Below, piece after piece: positions 1-10,905 of a DNA stretch of 64,000 bases. The notes below the pieces were generated by a model. That model was given only the letters and a program-made list of their open reading frames with translations. It searched no databases and was not told the DNA's origin. Where the stretch lies: assembly GCA_018857735.1 (NCBI GenBank), contig JABMCL010001737.1, positions 285,001 through 349,000 of the forward strand. The letters run 5' to 3'. Every line of letters starts with the position of its first letter. Within the stretch, counting starts at the first letter, position 1. The position numbers and the translations under genes were made by a program. The stretch is from Alviniconcha marisindica (Eukaryota > Mollusca > Gastropoda > Provannidae).

Positions 1-1196
1 TAGCTCGGAGGTATATTGAAAGCAGACTGTCTGGCACAATGACAGCCATCCACCTGTAGACACGAATAAGACCTGTCGGTTAGTTCTTGGAGTTTAACGT
101 CCCGTCAACAGCAAATAATCACAGGGTCACCACTGGGCGAATCACTCACATTCAGATCTTAACGTCCCGTCAACAGCAAATAATTACAGGGTCATCTCAA
201 GACGGATCACATTCAAACAGTTTCTTGTACACCACTGAGCCGACCAGGTCAAAGTAAAAGTGAGCAAATCACATGCAGTTAAGAAGCTGGCTCAGTCACA
301 GTTCTGGGCGCAGCACAGTCAACAGCAAACACACAACCCAGTCAAAACGGTGATAAACTGTACTTCGTTTATCCCGTAAACACTGACTGAAACGACAAAA
401 CTGCGCGCTGGGGCGTGGCGCGAACTTGGATCAAGTTCTGAGCGCTCTACAAGTTGGAGTCGATCATCATCGCGTTGCTGTGGCTGATTTTTCAACACTG
501 TATTGCCTATTGCATTCGGATTAGCACTGTACTTCCAGGCCCCACACATCCTCCACCAAAACATACAACAGCAACAAAAGCCGTCGATGAAATATCAAGT
601 CGACTTATCCTTAGCAAGTTTACTTGAGATTTCTAATCACTCCTAGTTCAGTCGTCTTCCATCAATTATGACTCTGAGCGTTAGATACACAGTACGATAT
701 CCTCTGTTGCACTTAAACAAACGGTCCTTTTGGGGGACTGCAAAGTGAGAAGGAATACAGTTTATGAAGCAAAGTATTCAATGCATTGTATTACCTCTTG
801 ATGTACTGGGACTGAGTTTTGCTGGGTACCATCTCATTTTGGTTTTTATCATTTGGAATGAAATATCAGATAAATTAGCTAAACAAGGGGCAATGAAAAA
901 CATGTCTGAACTATTACACAATAACTTACAGCTATAGCATCATGAGATTGCTTTAATACTTGGAAAGAGTGTATAAAAAAAATTAAAAAATCAAAAAAAT
1001 CTGCAATACCTTCTTGTTCAAGGTACTTAGCATGGTCTAAATTCATGGAACACTAAACATTTACAGAATGTGATATGTATTTGTAGGAATGCCCTATCTG
1101 ATCAGACTTGCAGCAGCAAACTCTCATCAGATTCTTTGGCAAAACTCCTAAGCGTTGTAATGGAGGACCATCGTCGGTTCACCACTGAGTACTATC
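1..1196. other. Intergenic, with a short tandem duplication
   Basis: No coding region is seen. A ~72-bp unit containing 'taacgtcccgtcaacagcaa' occurs twice in tandem (about 92-225). It resembles a degenerate dispersed element also seen near 50290-50350 ('ttttaatgtcctgtctacc', then 'cagggtcacctcaggacag'). The part from about 950 to 1196 would be 3'UTR of the SOCS-box gene. A weak minus-strand ATTAAA is at 952-957. Confidence 0.5.
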
Positions 1197-3584
1197 TTAC
1201 GACGATGACATGGCATCGGAAGCAAGGTCGGCGAACATGAGGAAGTCTTTGACACACTGAGGAACAGGAAGGGAGAGAATTCTGTTTTCGCGTCCTGGCC
1301 AGCAGCCAATCAGGTGAGAGACCGACAGACGACACAGATTTTGCAGACTGCGCGGTGTACGTGCTGCTTCTTCCATAAACTGCAGAATCTTCGTCTGGTT
1401 TCTGGTTTCTAGACGCATCTTGATATACGCGTTGTTCTTCAGACGACGTAGTTCGTTGTGGGAGCACGCTCCGGACTCAAAAAGGGCTTTGATCGTTGAG
1501 AGGTGAGGAGGCGAATACCACCAATTTAGTGCTCTCTCCATGGGAGACATGAACAAGTCGTCTGCTTGCTCGTGAGTTGAGACACCGGCCTTGATGCACA
1601 GAAGAACCATTTCTTCTGCGTTTTCGATTCCTAATGCTGTGGACAGAATGGGACTGATATTAGAGTCATCTGAAAGCGGGTTTATCATGTTTAGCAACGT
1701 CTTTACAATGTCACATTCCCCCGTTACTATTGCTGACGTCAGAACGTCGCGGAGGCACGGTTCACTTCCGGAGCACCGGCTCAGCAGAGTCGTCACAATG
1801 TGCCACTGGTTGCTTTCCGCTGCTTCTTCGAGGGTAAAGTTGAGGACTGACTGGTCATCGCAGGATTCCATTTCTGTTTCTACGATCTCCCATTCACCGG
1901 TCCAGACCGCCAGTTTCACGACCCAGTCTTTCATTCCGTCTTCTCGACACTGTTTTATCAGAGGGGTCACATCCATCATCCATTGGAATCTGCCCATAAC
2001 GTCATCATCACCATCTGTTGGGGCGTGCTTCAGGCAGGCGGCCGCTACGTTCCAAGCTCCCTCAGCCAAGGATTTCTCGAGAACCATATCGTACAAACTG
2101 AAACACATCGGATTCTTCATCGAGTCTGTGATTCTTTTCGCCGTCAGCCAATCCCCTGTAGCCACAGACAGATAAAGGGCAAAGTGGGGAAACGAGTTTT
2201 CTTCGCACCATTTTGCGAGTCGTTTGGCCTTTCGGCTGGAGTTGAGCCGATTACCGATCTCTATCTCGGCAATATATGCAAGGCCACCTGTACTGTCATC
2301 CGATTTTATGAACAGTTCTACAATTGGAATAAGAAATGGCCAGTTCTTCGATCCTTTCAAAAGATCCGTTTTAACCACAAAATGCTCCAACCAAGGAAAG
2401 CATAGTTTGTGAACATTAACGGTGTCTTCGATAAACTCCCATTTTCCAGCCCTAACAGCCAGCTTCACAGCCAGACTTAACAGACAGCCATGTCGAAAAC
2501 TGTGGCAAAATTCAGCACCTAGGGCATGGGTGACCAGGTGAGGTCTGCCACCTTCAAGTGCCCTCTTGAAGGCGTACTGTGCAGTTTCTGCCCAACGAGT
2601 GTTCTGGAGACAGAGACTCTTGAAGCATTCAGCATTGTTGCCACTGACGGCTTGTCGAACCAGGTACCGCAGCAACCGCTGACGACCATCTGTGTCGTTT
2701 GTGGACATCCACGTGCTGTCGGACGCGGCTGGTATTTCAGTGACAGAGTGGTTTTCCCCGATGAGTACGTGACAGGAGTGAGCGGAGTTTCCACCAAACA
2801 TCGGATCTTTTTCTTCGAGCTCTACAATGAGGCAGATTGAGCCTTCTGCCGTCACCGCTACGCCGCTTCCTGGAATATCCAACCACATGTAAGGTGAGGT
2901 GTTCCCCAGCAGAACCACAATTCCAGCATGGATGGCTTCTTTAAGGATAAGCTTCAGAACTTTGTACCTTTCCTCGTCACTTCGACAACAGTGTAAGAAC
3001 TCGGCGGCAGATTCGCACTGCTCTGTCGCGAAGCAAGTCTTGATGGCAAAGCGGAGGTCACGTACGTCAGTGACACCGACGTCCTGTCCACAATAAAGCT
3101 GCACAGCCCGTGTGAACTGGCCCTGCCTGACTGCTGCAAGGAAAGCCTCGCGACGGTCACGTCTACAGGTGACACTGCAGGCAGCCATCTGCGTGACAGC
3201 GTCCCAGGCCCCTGCCCGGATGGCGCGCCGAAAGGCCTCTCTGCGTGATCTCTGCGTGACATTCACGTGTTCGTACAGTTCAGGAACGAAGTCCCACATG
3301 CCGAGTCCAACGACAATGTTCAAGGCCAGGTCGGACTCATCTCTCTCCTGCATGTGAAAATACACGAAGAAGGGCATGCTGCCCTTAAGGCACAGTTGTT
3401 TGAAGACGCGCCTGCCAGATTTTGTGCTTGTCGTCAATCTGTACAACAGTTCGTCGTTTGAATTAAACGTAGCGTCGACCATCGCCATGGACAGTTCTTC
3501 ATCCGTGACCCTGACGGTCTGAAAGCTTCTGATGTAAGAGTCCCAGGCTCCGAGGTTTTCTACCCTTTTAAACAGTGACTCCAT
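1197..3584 (-). CDS. Intronless SOCS-box protein with degenerate ankyrin-like helical repeats
   Basis: One uninterrupted 795-codon frame ends in TAA at 1197-1199. The frame stays open a few codons upstream to a GTG at 3614, but the first ATG is at 3584 (MESLFKRV), about 35 bases from the expected transcription start, so I use it. Near residues 91, 121, 151, 375, 473, 505, 559, 587 and 618 a motif of type A-x-x-x-G-x-W-x-x-V recurs (AIRAGAWDAV, AVRAGKWEFI, AVWTGEWEIV). It suggests ankyrin-like helix pairs of about 30-33 residues that lack the usual TPLH signature. The C-terminus is a SOCS box: BC box SLQNLCRLSV at about 746-755 and Cul5-type LPVP at about 772-775, then VKDFL. In known ASB-type proteins these bind Elongin B/C and Cullin 5 while the repeats hold a substrate. 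The role as an E3 receptor is inferred and the substrate is unknown. No signal peptide or membrane segment is seen. Confidence 0.85.
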   Translation of the reverse strand: MESLFKRVENLGAWDSYIRSFQTVRVTDEELSMAMVDATFNSNDELLYRLTTSTKSGRRVFKQLCLKGSMPFFVYFHMQERDESDLALNIVVGLGMWDFVPELYEHVNVTQRSRREAFRRAIRAGAWDAVTQMAACSVTCRRDRREAFLAAVRQGQFTRAVQLYCGQDVGVTDVRDLRFAIKTCFATEQCESAAEFLHCCRSDEERYKVLKLILKEAIHAGIVVLLGNTSPYMWLDIPGSGVAVTAEGSICLIVELEEKDPMFGGNSAHSCHVLIGENHSVTEIPAASDSTWMSTNDTDGRQRLLRYLVRQAVSGNNAECFKSLCLQNTRWAETAQYAFKRALEGGRPHLVTHALGAEFCHSFRHGCLLSLAVKLAVRAGKWEFIEDTVNVHKLCFPWLEHFVVKTDLLKGSKNWPFLIPIVELFIKSDDSTGGLAYIAEIEIGNRLNSSRKAKRLAKWCEENSFPHFALYLSVATGDWLTAKRITDSMKNPMCFSLYDMVLEKSLAEGAWNVAAACLKHAPTDGDDDVMGRFQWMMDVTPLIKQCREDGMKDWVVKLAVWTGEWEIVETEMESCDDQSVLNFTLEEAAESNQWHIVTTLLSRCSGSEPCLRDVLTSAIVTGECDIVKTLLNMINPLSDDSNISPILSTALGIENAEEMVLLCIKAGVSTHEQADDLFMSPMERALNWWYSPPHLSTIKALFESGACSHNELRRLKNNAYIKMRLETRNQTKILQFMEEAARTPRSLQNLCRLSVSHLIGCWPGRENRILSLPVPQCVKDFLMFADLASDAMSSS

Positions 3585-3640
3585 CGTGGACACTGAATCT
3601 TCGGTCACTCCCACTCCTCGGGATCTTTGAATGTGGGGTG

Positions 3641-3650
3641 GTATATATAA
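3641..3650 (-). promoter_or_regulatory. TATA box of the SOCS-box gene
   Basis: The minus strand reads TTATATATAC. A start site about 30 bases downstream would fall near 3615-3621. That leaves a short leader before the ATG at 3584 and places the upstream GTG (3614) at or next to the cap site. Confidence 0.65.
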
Positions 3651-4083
3651 GCACGTACCAGTGTTTACACATTCAGTGCGCTTCCAATCCCTGTTCTTTG
3701 TACTTTCATACTGACCGCAGCGTCTGTAACATCACTGAGAGAGCTGAAAGCGCTGTTGAATTCCGTTGAGGTCACGCACCCAGCAGGCTTTTCTGTTTGA
3801 TCGCATTCTGTCATCAGCAGTTTCAGATCACTTTGTGACTTGCTCCAAGAACGTTCCCAAATTAACACCTGAAAATCGCGAAAATATACAAGGTGTGACG
3901 TCAGTCTCCTCCAGGCGATAATCAGTTTCATAATTTCACGTAACTCTGTCTCTGTCTGTCTCAGTCCCTGTCTGTCTGTCTGTCTGTCTGTCTGTGACTC
4001 TCTCTCTCTCTCTGTGCTTCTCTAGCTGTCTCCCCCCCCCCCCCCCCCCCCCCCCCAACCCCCTGACTTGACTATCTCCCTTA
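3651..4083. repeat. Intergenic with CTGT/CT repeats and a poly-C tract
   Basis: A (CTGT)n/(CT)n stretch around 3945-4025 is followed by an almost pure run of more than 20 C at about 4031-4056. No gene is seen; the rest would be upstream promoter sequence of the SOCS-box gene. Confidence 0.6.
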
Positions 4084-4398
4084 AGTAAGTAAACATGGTG
4101 CTTAACGTCCACAGAAACCGTACGGCTTATTAGGGACGGGGAGAAGGGGGGAAGGGGTTATGGAGGTGGGGGAAGAGGGTGATTATATACCTATCGCTAC
4201 ACTGTCACCACCAGAATGACTTCTGCATTAAGGTGGGCAGCGATGAGAGCCATTTTAATGTTTCAGTAGGAAGTGATGGACAGTCTCAAGACAGTGTCCA
4301 CAAACCACAACCTTTTTGAAGAGAGATCCGAAGCGGTATCGAACCGAGGTCCTTCCGCTTACCAGCCTAACGCCTTACCGCTAGGCCAAACCGGCTCA
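4084..4398 (-). mobile_element. tRNA-derived SINE, copy 1
   Basis: Read on the minus strand the element starts near 4398 with a tRNA-like head: an A-box-like TGGCCTAGCGGTAAGG and a B box GGTTCGATACC (complement at 4335-4345). It ends near 4084 at a TTACTTACTT-type tail. A second copy in the same orientation is at 24583-24900 and matches over its whole length with scattered substitutions and short indels. The internal promoter identifies it as a Pol III SINE. It has no coding capacity. Confidence 0.75.
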
Positions 4399-5340
4399 CA
4401 CTATCTCCCTTCTTCTCCTTCTTGCTCTTATTGGGCGATTCAGGCGGGGTTGTTAACTCCCTTGACTTTTGCCCGGCATCGCCTTAAGTTGAATCCCTTG
4501 GCTGCTTTTACTTCCGGTGTGTACTTTCTTCACCGCCATGGAAGGCGGTGACAGTGAATTTGCGAATTTTACACTGCCAACTTTAAATGCATTTTTGAAG
4601 GCCCGTAGTCATAATGTGTCTGACAATAAGCAATAACTTGTTGCTCGTGCTATAGGATGCCCTGAAACGCATTTTCAAGTTTCTATGAACTCGCGATCCG
4701 TTCGGCTGGTCAGCCAAAAAAACGACGCAAAGACACTTTTTTTCCACCCTCCATCCCCTTTCCACGGTAATTTTTGCAACTGCAACAGTATTGGCATTTG
4801 TACTGCTTCGCGATTCTAGGTTCAGCTTCCACTGTTATACACAGCGTGAAGCAACGCCGACTCAGAAATCGGCCCGGAAGTGCGCTGCGACCTCTCGGGA
4901 CTTCTTGCGCGAAAGATTACATAGCGCATTCACTCTAGCAAACCAGCTTCCAAACAGACCATTCCCACGAGCGAGGCAGGAGTTTGGCACGAGTATAGCC
5001 CCTTGCCGACTGGGACGTCTGGCTGCCGTTCAACAGCGGCGAGTGCACGGTCATTTCACTCGGCGAACATTAAGTTTTTAGATCTAAAAGTATGGTTGAA
5101 GAAAAATGGACAGCTGGTCAGGAGCACAAAGGCAGAACTTGTCTGTTGTAATATATCATACTTTATTTTCCCACAACGAGGAGCGAAACCGCATTGACGG
5201 GCTTCAAAAGGGAGGGGGAAAAGAGAAAAGAGAACGTGAACTCGAATTTATTTTATTTTAGAAGGATTGTATTTCAGGTTCAGTCAAAAACCGATTTAAC
5301 TACTAATCCTTACTAAGCTACTGATGAGTAAATATAAAAT
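4399..5340. other. Intergenic, nothing recognised
   Basis: Several short frames cross this interval, but none resembles a protein I know and none has splice-site support. No RNA gene is seen. Confidence 0.4.
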
Positions 5341-5369
5341 TACAGGCATCATTTAGAGCCGGCCGAGAG

Positions 5370-5585
5370 ACACAGAGAGAGAGAGAGTGACTGAGAGAGA
5401 GAGAGAGAGAGAGGAAAAAGAGGAAGAGAAAAGAAGAGAGGGAAAAAAAATAATATGTATATATATATATATATATTTTATATATATATATATATTATAT
5501 ATATATAAAAAACCACAAAGACAAGAAAACATAGAAGTACAATGTAAAACTGATGAAAATAATATATAATTATATATATATAATA
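5370..5585. repeat. (GA)n followed by (TA)n low-complexity block
   Basis: GAGAGA and A/G-rich sequence covers about 5370-5450. Nearly pure TA repeats follow (about 5458-5510 and 5567-5583). This is simple sequence with no gene. Confidence 0.85.
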
Positions 5586-7360
5586 AAGAAAATTAAAAAG
5601 AGAAGAAGAATAGACAAAAGTATAAAGACAGGTCAACAGGCATATTCACACTAAATGCACAGGTAAACAGCAGTGCTGTACTCACAATCACACACAGAAA
5701 CAGGCGCAACTAATAATAGTTGCAGCAACAACCATTACACATAAACTTAGTGCAGCACTGAAGACCATGCTGCCTCACTGTAACTAATGATACAGTTTGA
5801 TCAAATCAATTCACATCTCAAGTATCATTTATTAACTAAGACTACATTTAAAATCATATGTTTATTTGTAAAATTAGCCTCACACACACACACAACACAC
5901 ACACACCACACCACACAATGTCAGACTCAAGTTATGAGTCTTTTCAATGTGATCCTAAGCAGCTCGACTAGTGATTCCTTCAAAGACAGTGAGCACAGCT
6001 ACTCAAAGAAGAGTGGAAATGTTCAGCTTACAGTAAGTGCCAGAAATAATCACACATGACTGCCAGCATTGACAAATTAATTCATAAAGTTAATTCATCA
6101 ACAGCCAACCTAACCTGCATTTTAACAAATGGCATTTGCCTATCAGTTTGTCTATATAAATTCTCATGAAGGATGAATACGTAGAATGTACACTGTCAGA
6201 GAACACTGCTACTCTACTAGATGAACCTTCAGTTCTTGTCCCATTTATTTTGAAATTATGTAATGTATGGCAATATTTTGCTGCTTCTGCATTTAATTTT
6301 GTGAGTTACAAGCCAGGGACTTGAACTGTTTAATAGAAGTACAAGTACCCAGACACTGAAATATGTTGCAATACATTTCTCATTATGACTGATCCAATTA
6401 ACCATCTGAACAAAGTGAGTGGAAGAAGATTTTTTTCTCATAACACTGAGCCAGAGAGAGGGAAGAGAGGAGGGAGTTGAGGAGGAGAGGGAGATTTGTA
6501 CAATTTGCAATTTTTTCACCTTCACATTATTATAGACTTGTAAAGATGTATATTAACACTTTGAATATATGGACTACTTATCATAAGTTTAATTCAGTTA
6601 GTAATATTAATAATAAAGATATAAAATGGGTGTGCAGAGTGATTTACAACACACACACACACACACACACACAAAAACACACACACCCCACAAAAACACA
6701 CACACCCCACACACACACAGAGTTAAGTGAAGTAAAAAAGAAGAGATTGAGGCAAGAGGTTTAAAAATATATTTTGAGCAGGTGTTTTATGAGGACAGTT
6801 TTAAAAGAGGAAGCAAGATCAGTTCAAGTCAGTCCCTTTACTTGGTTATTTAACAAAACTGTTCATAAATGGTAATAAAAATCAAGTAGACATTTAATGA
6901 TTTATTCACAGTTACTTGTCAGTGTTAATTTCCTCTCAGAACATGGAAGCCCACATATGAATGAAACTGAAAATATGAACAAAATGTAAAACCACAAAAC
7001 TAGACTAGACTGTGTGAGCACTGCATTTTGTGAATTGCATGTTTTCTTCTTTTTTTAAAGCACCATGCATGCATGCAGCTTGTGTGTGCGTGTGGGTATG
7101 TGTGTTGTTTTAATTGTTGTACTTTGAATCTGTGGCTGTATTTATTTGTACATTAATTTTTAAAATAAGTAGAATGCATACATGTATACTGGTTGTGTGT
7201 ATATATGTGTGTGGGAGGGGGGAGGGGGTGGGGTGGGTTGGGGAGGTGTTATGTGGGTGTGTAAGCAAGAGATAGATGTACGGGTGTGCGTGTCTCTTAA
7301 CAGCTGTATTTTTTATCTGTGTCTAAACTGACTTGCATATTTTAGCAGAGTGTGTGTATG
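5586..7360. other. AT-rich intergenic DNA with CA microsatellites
   Basis: No gene is recognised. (CA)n patches occur at about 5878-5920 and 6648-6720. G/T-rich low-complexity sequence lies at about 7080-7110 and 7194-7260. Confidence 0.5.
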
Positions 7361-7367
7361 TGTACTG

Positions 7368-7370
7368 ATA

Positions 7371-7424
<54 letters not shown>

Positions 7425-7460
7425 ATACTAATTGTGTGTGTGTGTGTGTGTGTGTGTGTA
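7368..7460. repeat. (TA)n then (TG)n compound microsatellite
   Basis: About 50 bases of nearly pure TA (7370-7420) are followed by GTGTGT repeats (7433-7459). Both can adopt alternative DNA structures. There is no coding signal. Confidence 0.9.
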
Positions 7461-7984
7461 ATCAATAGTTAATGCACTAGGCCTATATTATTTGTTATAA
7501 TTTATGTTTTTTTTATTTTGCTTGTGGCCACAATTTGAATTTCCTGTGTTTACAGAGGACAACTGAATATTCTTGATTCTTAAAAAGCAGTATATGTATA
7601 GATATAAACTGTATATTGCTGTAATGTACACTGTTATGATTCAGACCTCTTCAAGTTTAAAGAAATTTTGATAATTTGACTAGAGAAAAATGAAGTAAGA
7701 AGCCAAAAGTTAAAACTCAGGCCACATTCCTTACAGTTTACACTAAGTTAGTAAGTAGCAGTGGGTGTAATATGAAAAGCTATATTCTGAACTACTCCAG
7801 GGTTTCTAGACAGAAAAAATAATTAAATGTGTGCTTGTCAGAGATTAATGAGTAACAAAGCGCATTTTGTGCACAAAACTGTATTGGGGAGGGCACCGAT
7901 TAATCTATCAATAAAATGATTGATTAATCAAAGTTTGAGGAATTCATCAAGAAAGCTAAATGCGCCAATACCAAGGATAATTTA

Positions 7985-8490
7985 TTCAAGTCCAGTCTGG
8001 TTTATTCTGGTCCTGCTCTCTGGAACTCATTGCCCAGCGAACTGAGGCTTCCAGTCAGTCCTTCGGTGTTTAAAAAGCGTCTTACACTTCCTATGTTATC
8101 TCTTTTAGGTGTTACTTGAAACCATGATCATAGATATCTCTCTCCATGTGCTGCTTCCAACCTGTGTTGTGCTGCTTCAGGCAGCCCATACCTTTTGTGT
8201 GTCTGTGCTCTATGTGCATGTAGTTTTCGTTCACACAAATATGTTCTTAATCTTACGTGCATTATTTTTTTTATTTTTTTTAAATGCTCATTATTGACTT
8301 ATTTCTCGGTTTACTGGTGTCCATTTCAAAATGGTTTGGATGATTCTATGAATGTACATGTACTCAACATACTGTAGCTCATTGTATCCTTAGTTAATAG
8401 TAGTTTTCCTCATGGGCGAGGGCTGGATGTAAACAGGTTCGAGTCTTCTCCACTACCCTCATAAAATAAAGTGTATTCATTCATTCATAC
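7985..8490 (+). mobile_element. 3' end of a non-LTR retrotransposon (CR1/Jockey-like LINE)
   Basis: The plus-strand frame 7985-8119 reads SLVYSGPALWNSLPSELR and then FKKRLTLPML. This matches the conserved tail of LINE ORF2 proteins (S-G-P-x-L-W-N-S-L-P ... FK). About 330 bases of untranslated sequence follow, with 'gggctggatgtaaacagg' and 'aataaagtg', and end in an ATTCATTCATTC tail near 8475-8490. These are the usual 3'UTR and tail features of such elements. The reverse transcriptase and endonuclease are absent, so this is a 5'-truncated dead copy. Confidence 0.7.
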
Positions 8491-8596
8491 ACACACACAC
8501 ACAACGTCAATACACACACACACACACCCATGCGCTCCCTCTCTCTCTCTCTCACACACACTCTCTCTCTCTCTCACTCTCTCTCCCACACACACA

Positions 8597-8651
<55 letters not shown>

Positions 8652-8655
8652 CGAG
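8488..8655. repeat. (CA)n/(CT)n compound microsatellite
   Basis: Alternating blocks of ACACAC and CTCTCT directly follow the LINE tail. The simple repeat may have expanded from the tail region. Confidence 0.9.
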
Positions 8656-9390
8656 ACTGACTACCTTACATGCGTAAGTGCAGACGATTCCGACGTTGCC
8701 GTGCGGCATTGTGATCAGCGTTTCACTGCGCTGTGATGTGGGCATACGACACAACAACCGTGGCTGTGACTGTGAATGTAGGCTACGTTTGTAACGCACT
8801 TTCCTTAAAACAGTGTTGAAACTTCACATCATTGAGCGATGATTCCAGGCATCAGCTCCAAACGTTCTCGTCAGCCTGTGTATGAAATAGGTTAAACATA
8901 ATCTGTATTGTCGAACAAGGAAGTAGAACATGGGATTTCGGCTTGTGCGTGTCGTTTACCGTTTGACATGTCACGGCGTTTCTGAAAGAAAAAAAGAAAA
9001 AAAAACCCCGGTGCGGCCAGAAGTCAGCGCTATTTTTAGACAAGACTGATGCAATGAGTACGGTTGGTGATGCAATTTAACTTTCCTCAGTAATATCGAG
9101 GGTGGAACTTCCTCAAAAAACTGCACACAGACACACGCACACACATACACACACGCGCGCGCCGCACGCGAATGCACTGTTTTAGGGTATAATCAGCTCA
9201 GTTTTGCCCCTCCACTATTTCATTTTTGTGACGATCGAGGGGGTTGTTTCATATTGGTGAGGCTTTTGGAATACTTGTTTTTGAGTGATGTTTGTTTTGT
9301 ATGCATCCTTTCCGGTTTGATGTTTTTCGTCTTCCCTTGATGAAATATATCCATGGGTTTTCACTGTTCGTGTCGCAGGTCACGTTAGCC
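8656..9390. other. Intergenic, nothing recognised
   Basis: No gene or RNA is supported. There is a short CA/CG-rich patch at 9125-9165. Confidence 0.4.
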
Positions 9391-9787
9391 ACTCCGAGTA
9401 TCGCTTTCCGGCACCTTCCTCCAAACTCTGCCAGATTTAGTTACGCCACTGAAGAAGCACTCTTTATCTCCGCGTAGCTGTCCACCGACACGGTCAGCGC
9501 CCTCCGGAAGGTTCGGGTCAGTACTGATAAGACTGTGGAAGCAACCTAGCAACGTGGTCAGTTATAAAACAAACTGATATAATTTGAGTTGTTTGTAACA
9601 AACTTACTACTGTTTGAGCACCAACAAAAAACTGCTCGTTAGCTAACAGTTTTCTGGGCCCTATGGCGTAGCTAAATACGGCAGTGGTTGAAGGAAAGAT
9701 GTCGTAAACCAGTGCTTGGAGTTCGCCGGGTTAGCCCCTTCACTGCCCCAGCCGGTACAATTTCCGGGCTGAAAAGTGCTCACACAC

Positions 9788-9960
9788 ACGCTTGCAACAT
9801 GGTTCAGGAGCTGTGTGAGAGTCGAGGTGGACATCCTGGACTGTCCGTCCTAACGAGCCTTCTGGTTTCCGTGGACGTAAAGATTTATTGCACCGTGCTT
9901 CGGCATTGGTCACAACTTGTCCCTAATATGTCAACTGACATCTGAGGACATAAAGCATCA
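9788..9960 (+). repeat. Dispersed repeat, inverted copy at 12722-12895
   Basis: The block containing 'ggacataaagcatcacttca' and 'gtccgtcctaacgagccttc' returns as its reverse complement at 12722-12895. Part of it ('gtccacgaaaaccagaaggc') also resembles the SINE region near 4100. It lies inside the fold-back element. Confidence 0.7.
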
Positions 9961-10727
9961 CTTCATCATCATCATCATCAACGCTTGCAAACAATTTATT
10001 TTGACGGTCCTAAAAACTATATTTTCAATACTGTGAATTTTGATAGAAATCCTCTCACGTGCACAGGGTGGAAAATGCCTTAAAGGGCCTAGAAAGGCAG
10101 TTTTGGCGTACAAAATCGCTCCAAATCGCTTCAAAACAACATATATAGGTCCGTACTAACGTTCGAAAAGAAGAAACAGTCTATTACTTACTCAGTTGTT
10201 TAAAACTCTTTCAGGGCCTCGATTAGGTTGAAATGCGTTTATTTTGGCAAAAAGGTCGGAAAAGACGGTCAACTACACGTTTCAAAACCATCGCCATTTT
10301 GCGAAATTCCCCGAGATCTAACGCTAAGGGTCAAAGGTCGGGCAGTGATGTCAGACAGGACAGCAACCAAACGTGGAAGTCGTCCCTCTGCAGTGTTTTG
10401 TTTCGCTCCATTTGATTTGAAGTCCACAGGGTAACCGACTTGGAAAAATTTCCAGTTCGAATCTCCAAGGATGAAGCTCCGACGCCATTGCCAGCAGTTG
10501 GGCCATTGTTTATTTCCCCCTTGTTATTCCATCTTTCTCGAGCCTTGTTAGGTGCACTGGCGTTGCGGACTTTTTTGATGTGTTTGCCATAACTTTCACA
10601 ACAGGCTAGACCTCATCAGGGAGCCTGCCTTTCATGGGGTGTTTCATTTTTCCCCAATTTTTCCTTGTTTGTTTCATCATAATTATATAAAGATGAACAA
10701 GTTTTGTTTGTTCTAGTTCAATAGACT

Positions 10728-10905
10728 AGCATTATTCCAGGTAATTTTGGGTTTGCTATTAGTGTATGCAGATTGAGAGAAAGGGGGCGTGTATGTGCGT
10801 GTGTTTCATGACTTAAAATTATTGAGATATGTTCTTCGTTGTGCGATCGAACGACAGCTTTAATTTCCCGCTGGGATGAATAAAGTATATTGTTGTTGTT
10901 GTTAG
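10728..10905 (+). mobile_element. Short retroelement-like repeat with (TTG)n tail, copy 1
   Basis: The sequence from 'attattccaggtaattttgg' to 'gggatgaataaagtatattg' and then (TTG)n is matched on the opposite strand at 27360-27592. A shared 3' motif 'tttcccg..gggatgaataaag' plus a simple tail suggests a SINE or LINE 3' end. The family was not identified. Confidence 0.6.

Noticed and set aside
1591..2405. Plus-strand frames of 140-194 codons opposite the SOCS-box gene
   Set aside because: Shadows of the long minus-strand gene, with no protein-like composition.
3612..3614. GTG as start of the SOCS-box protein
   Set aside because: Eukaryotic starts are normally ATG, and this position coincides with the predicted transcription start.
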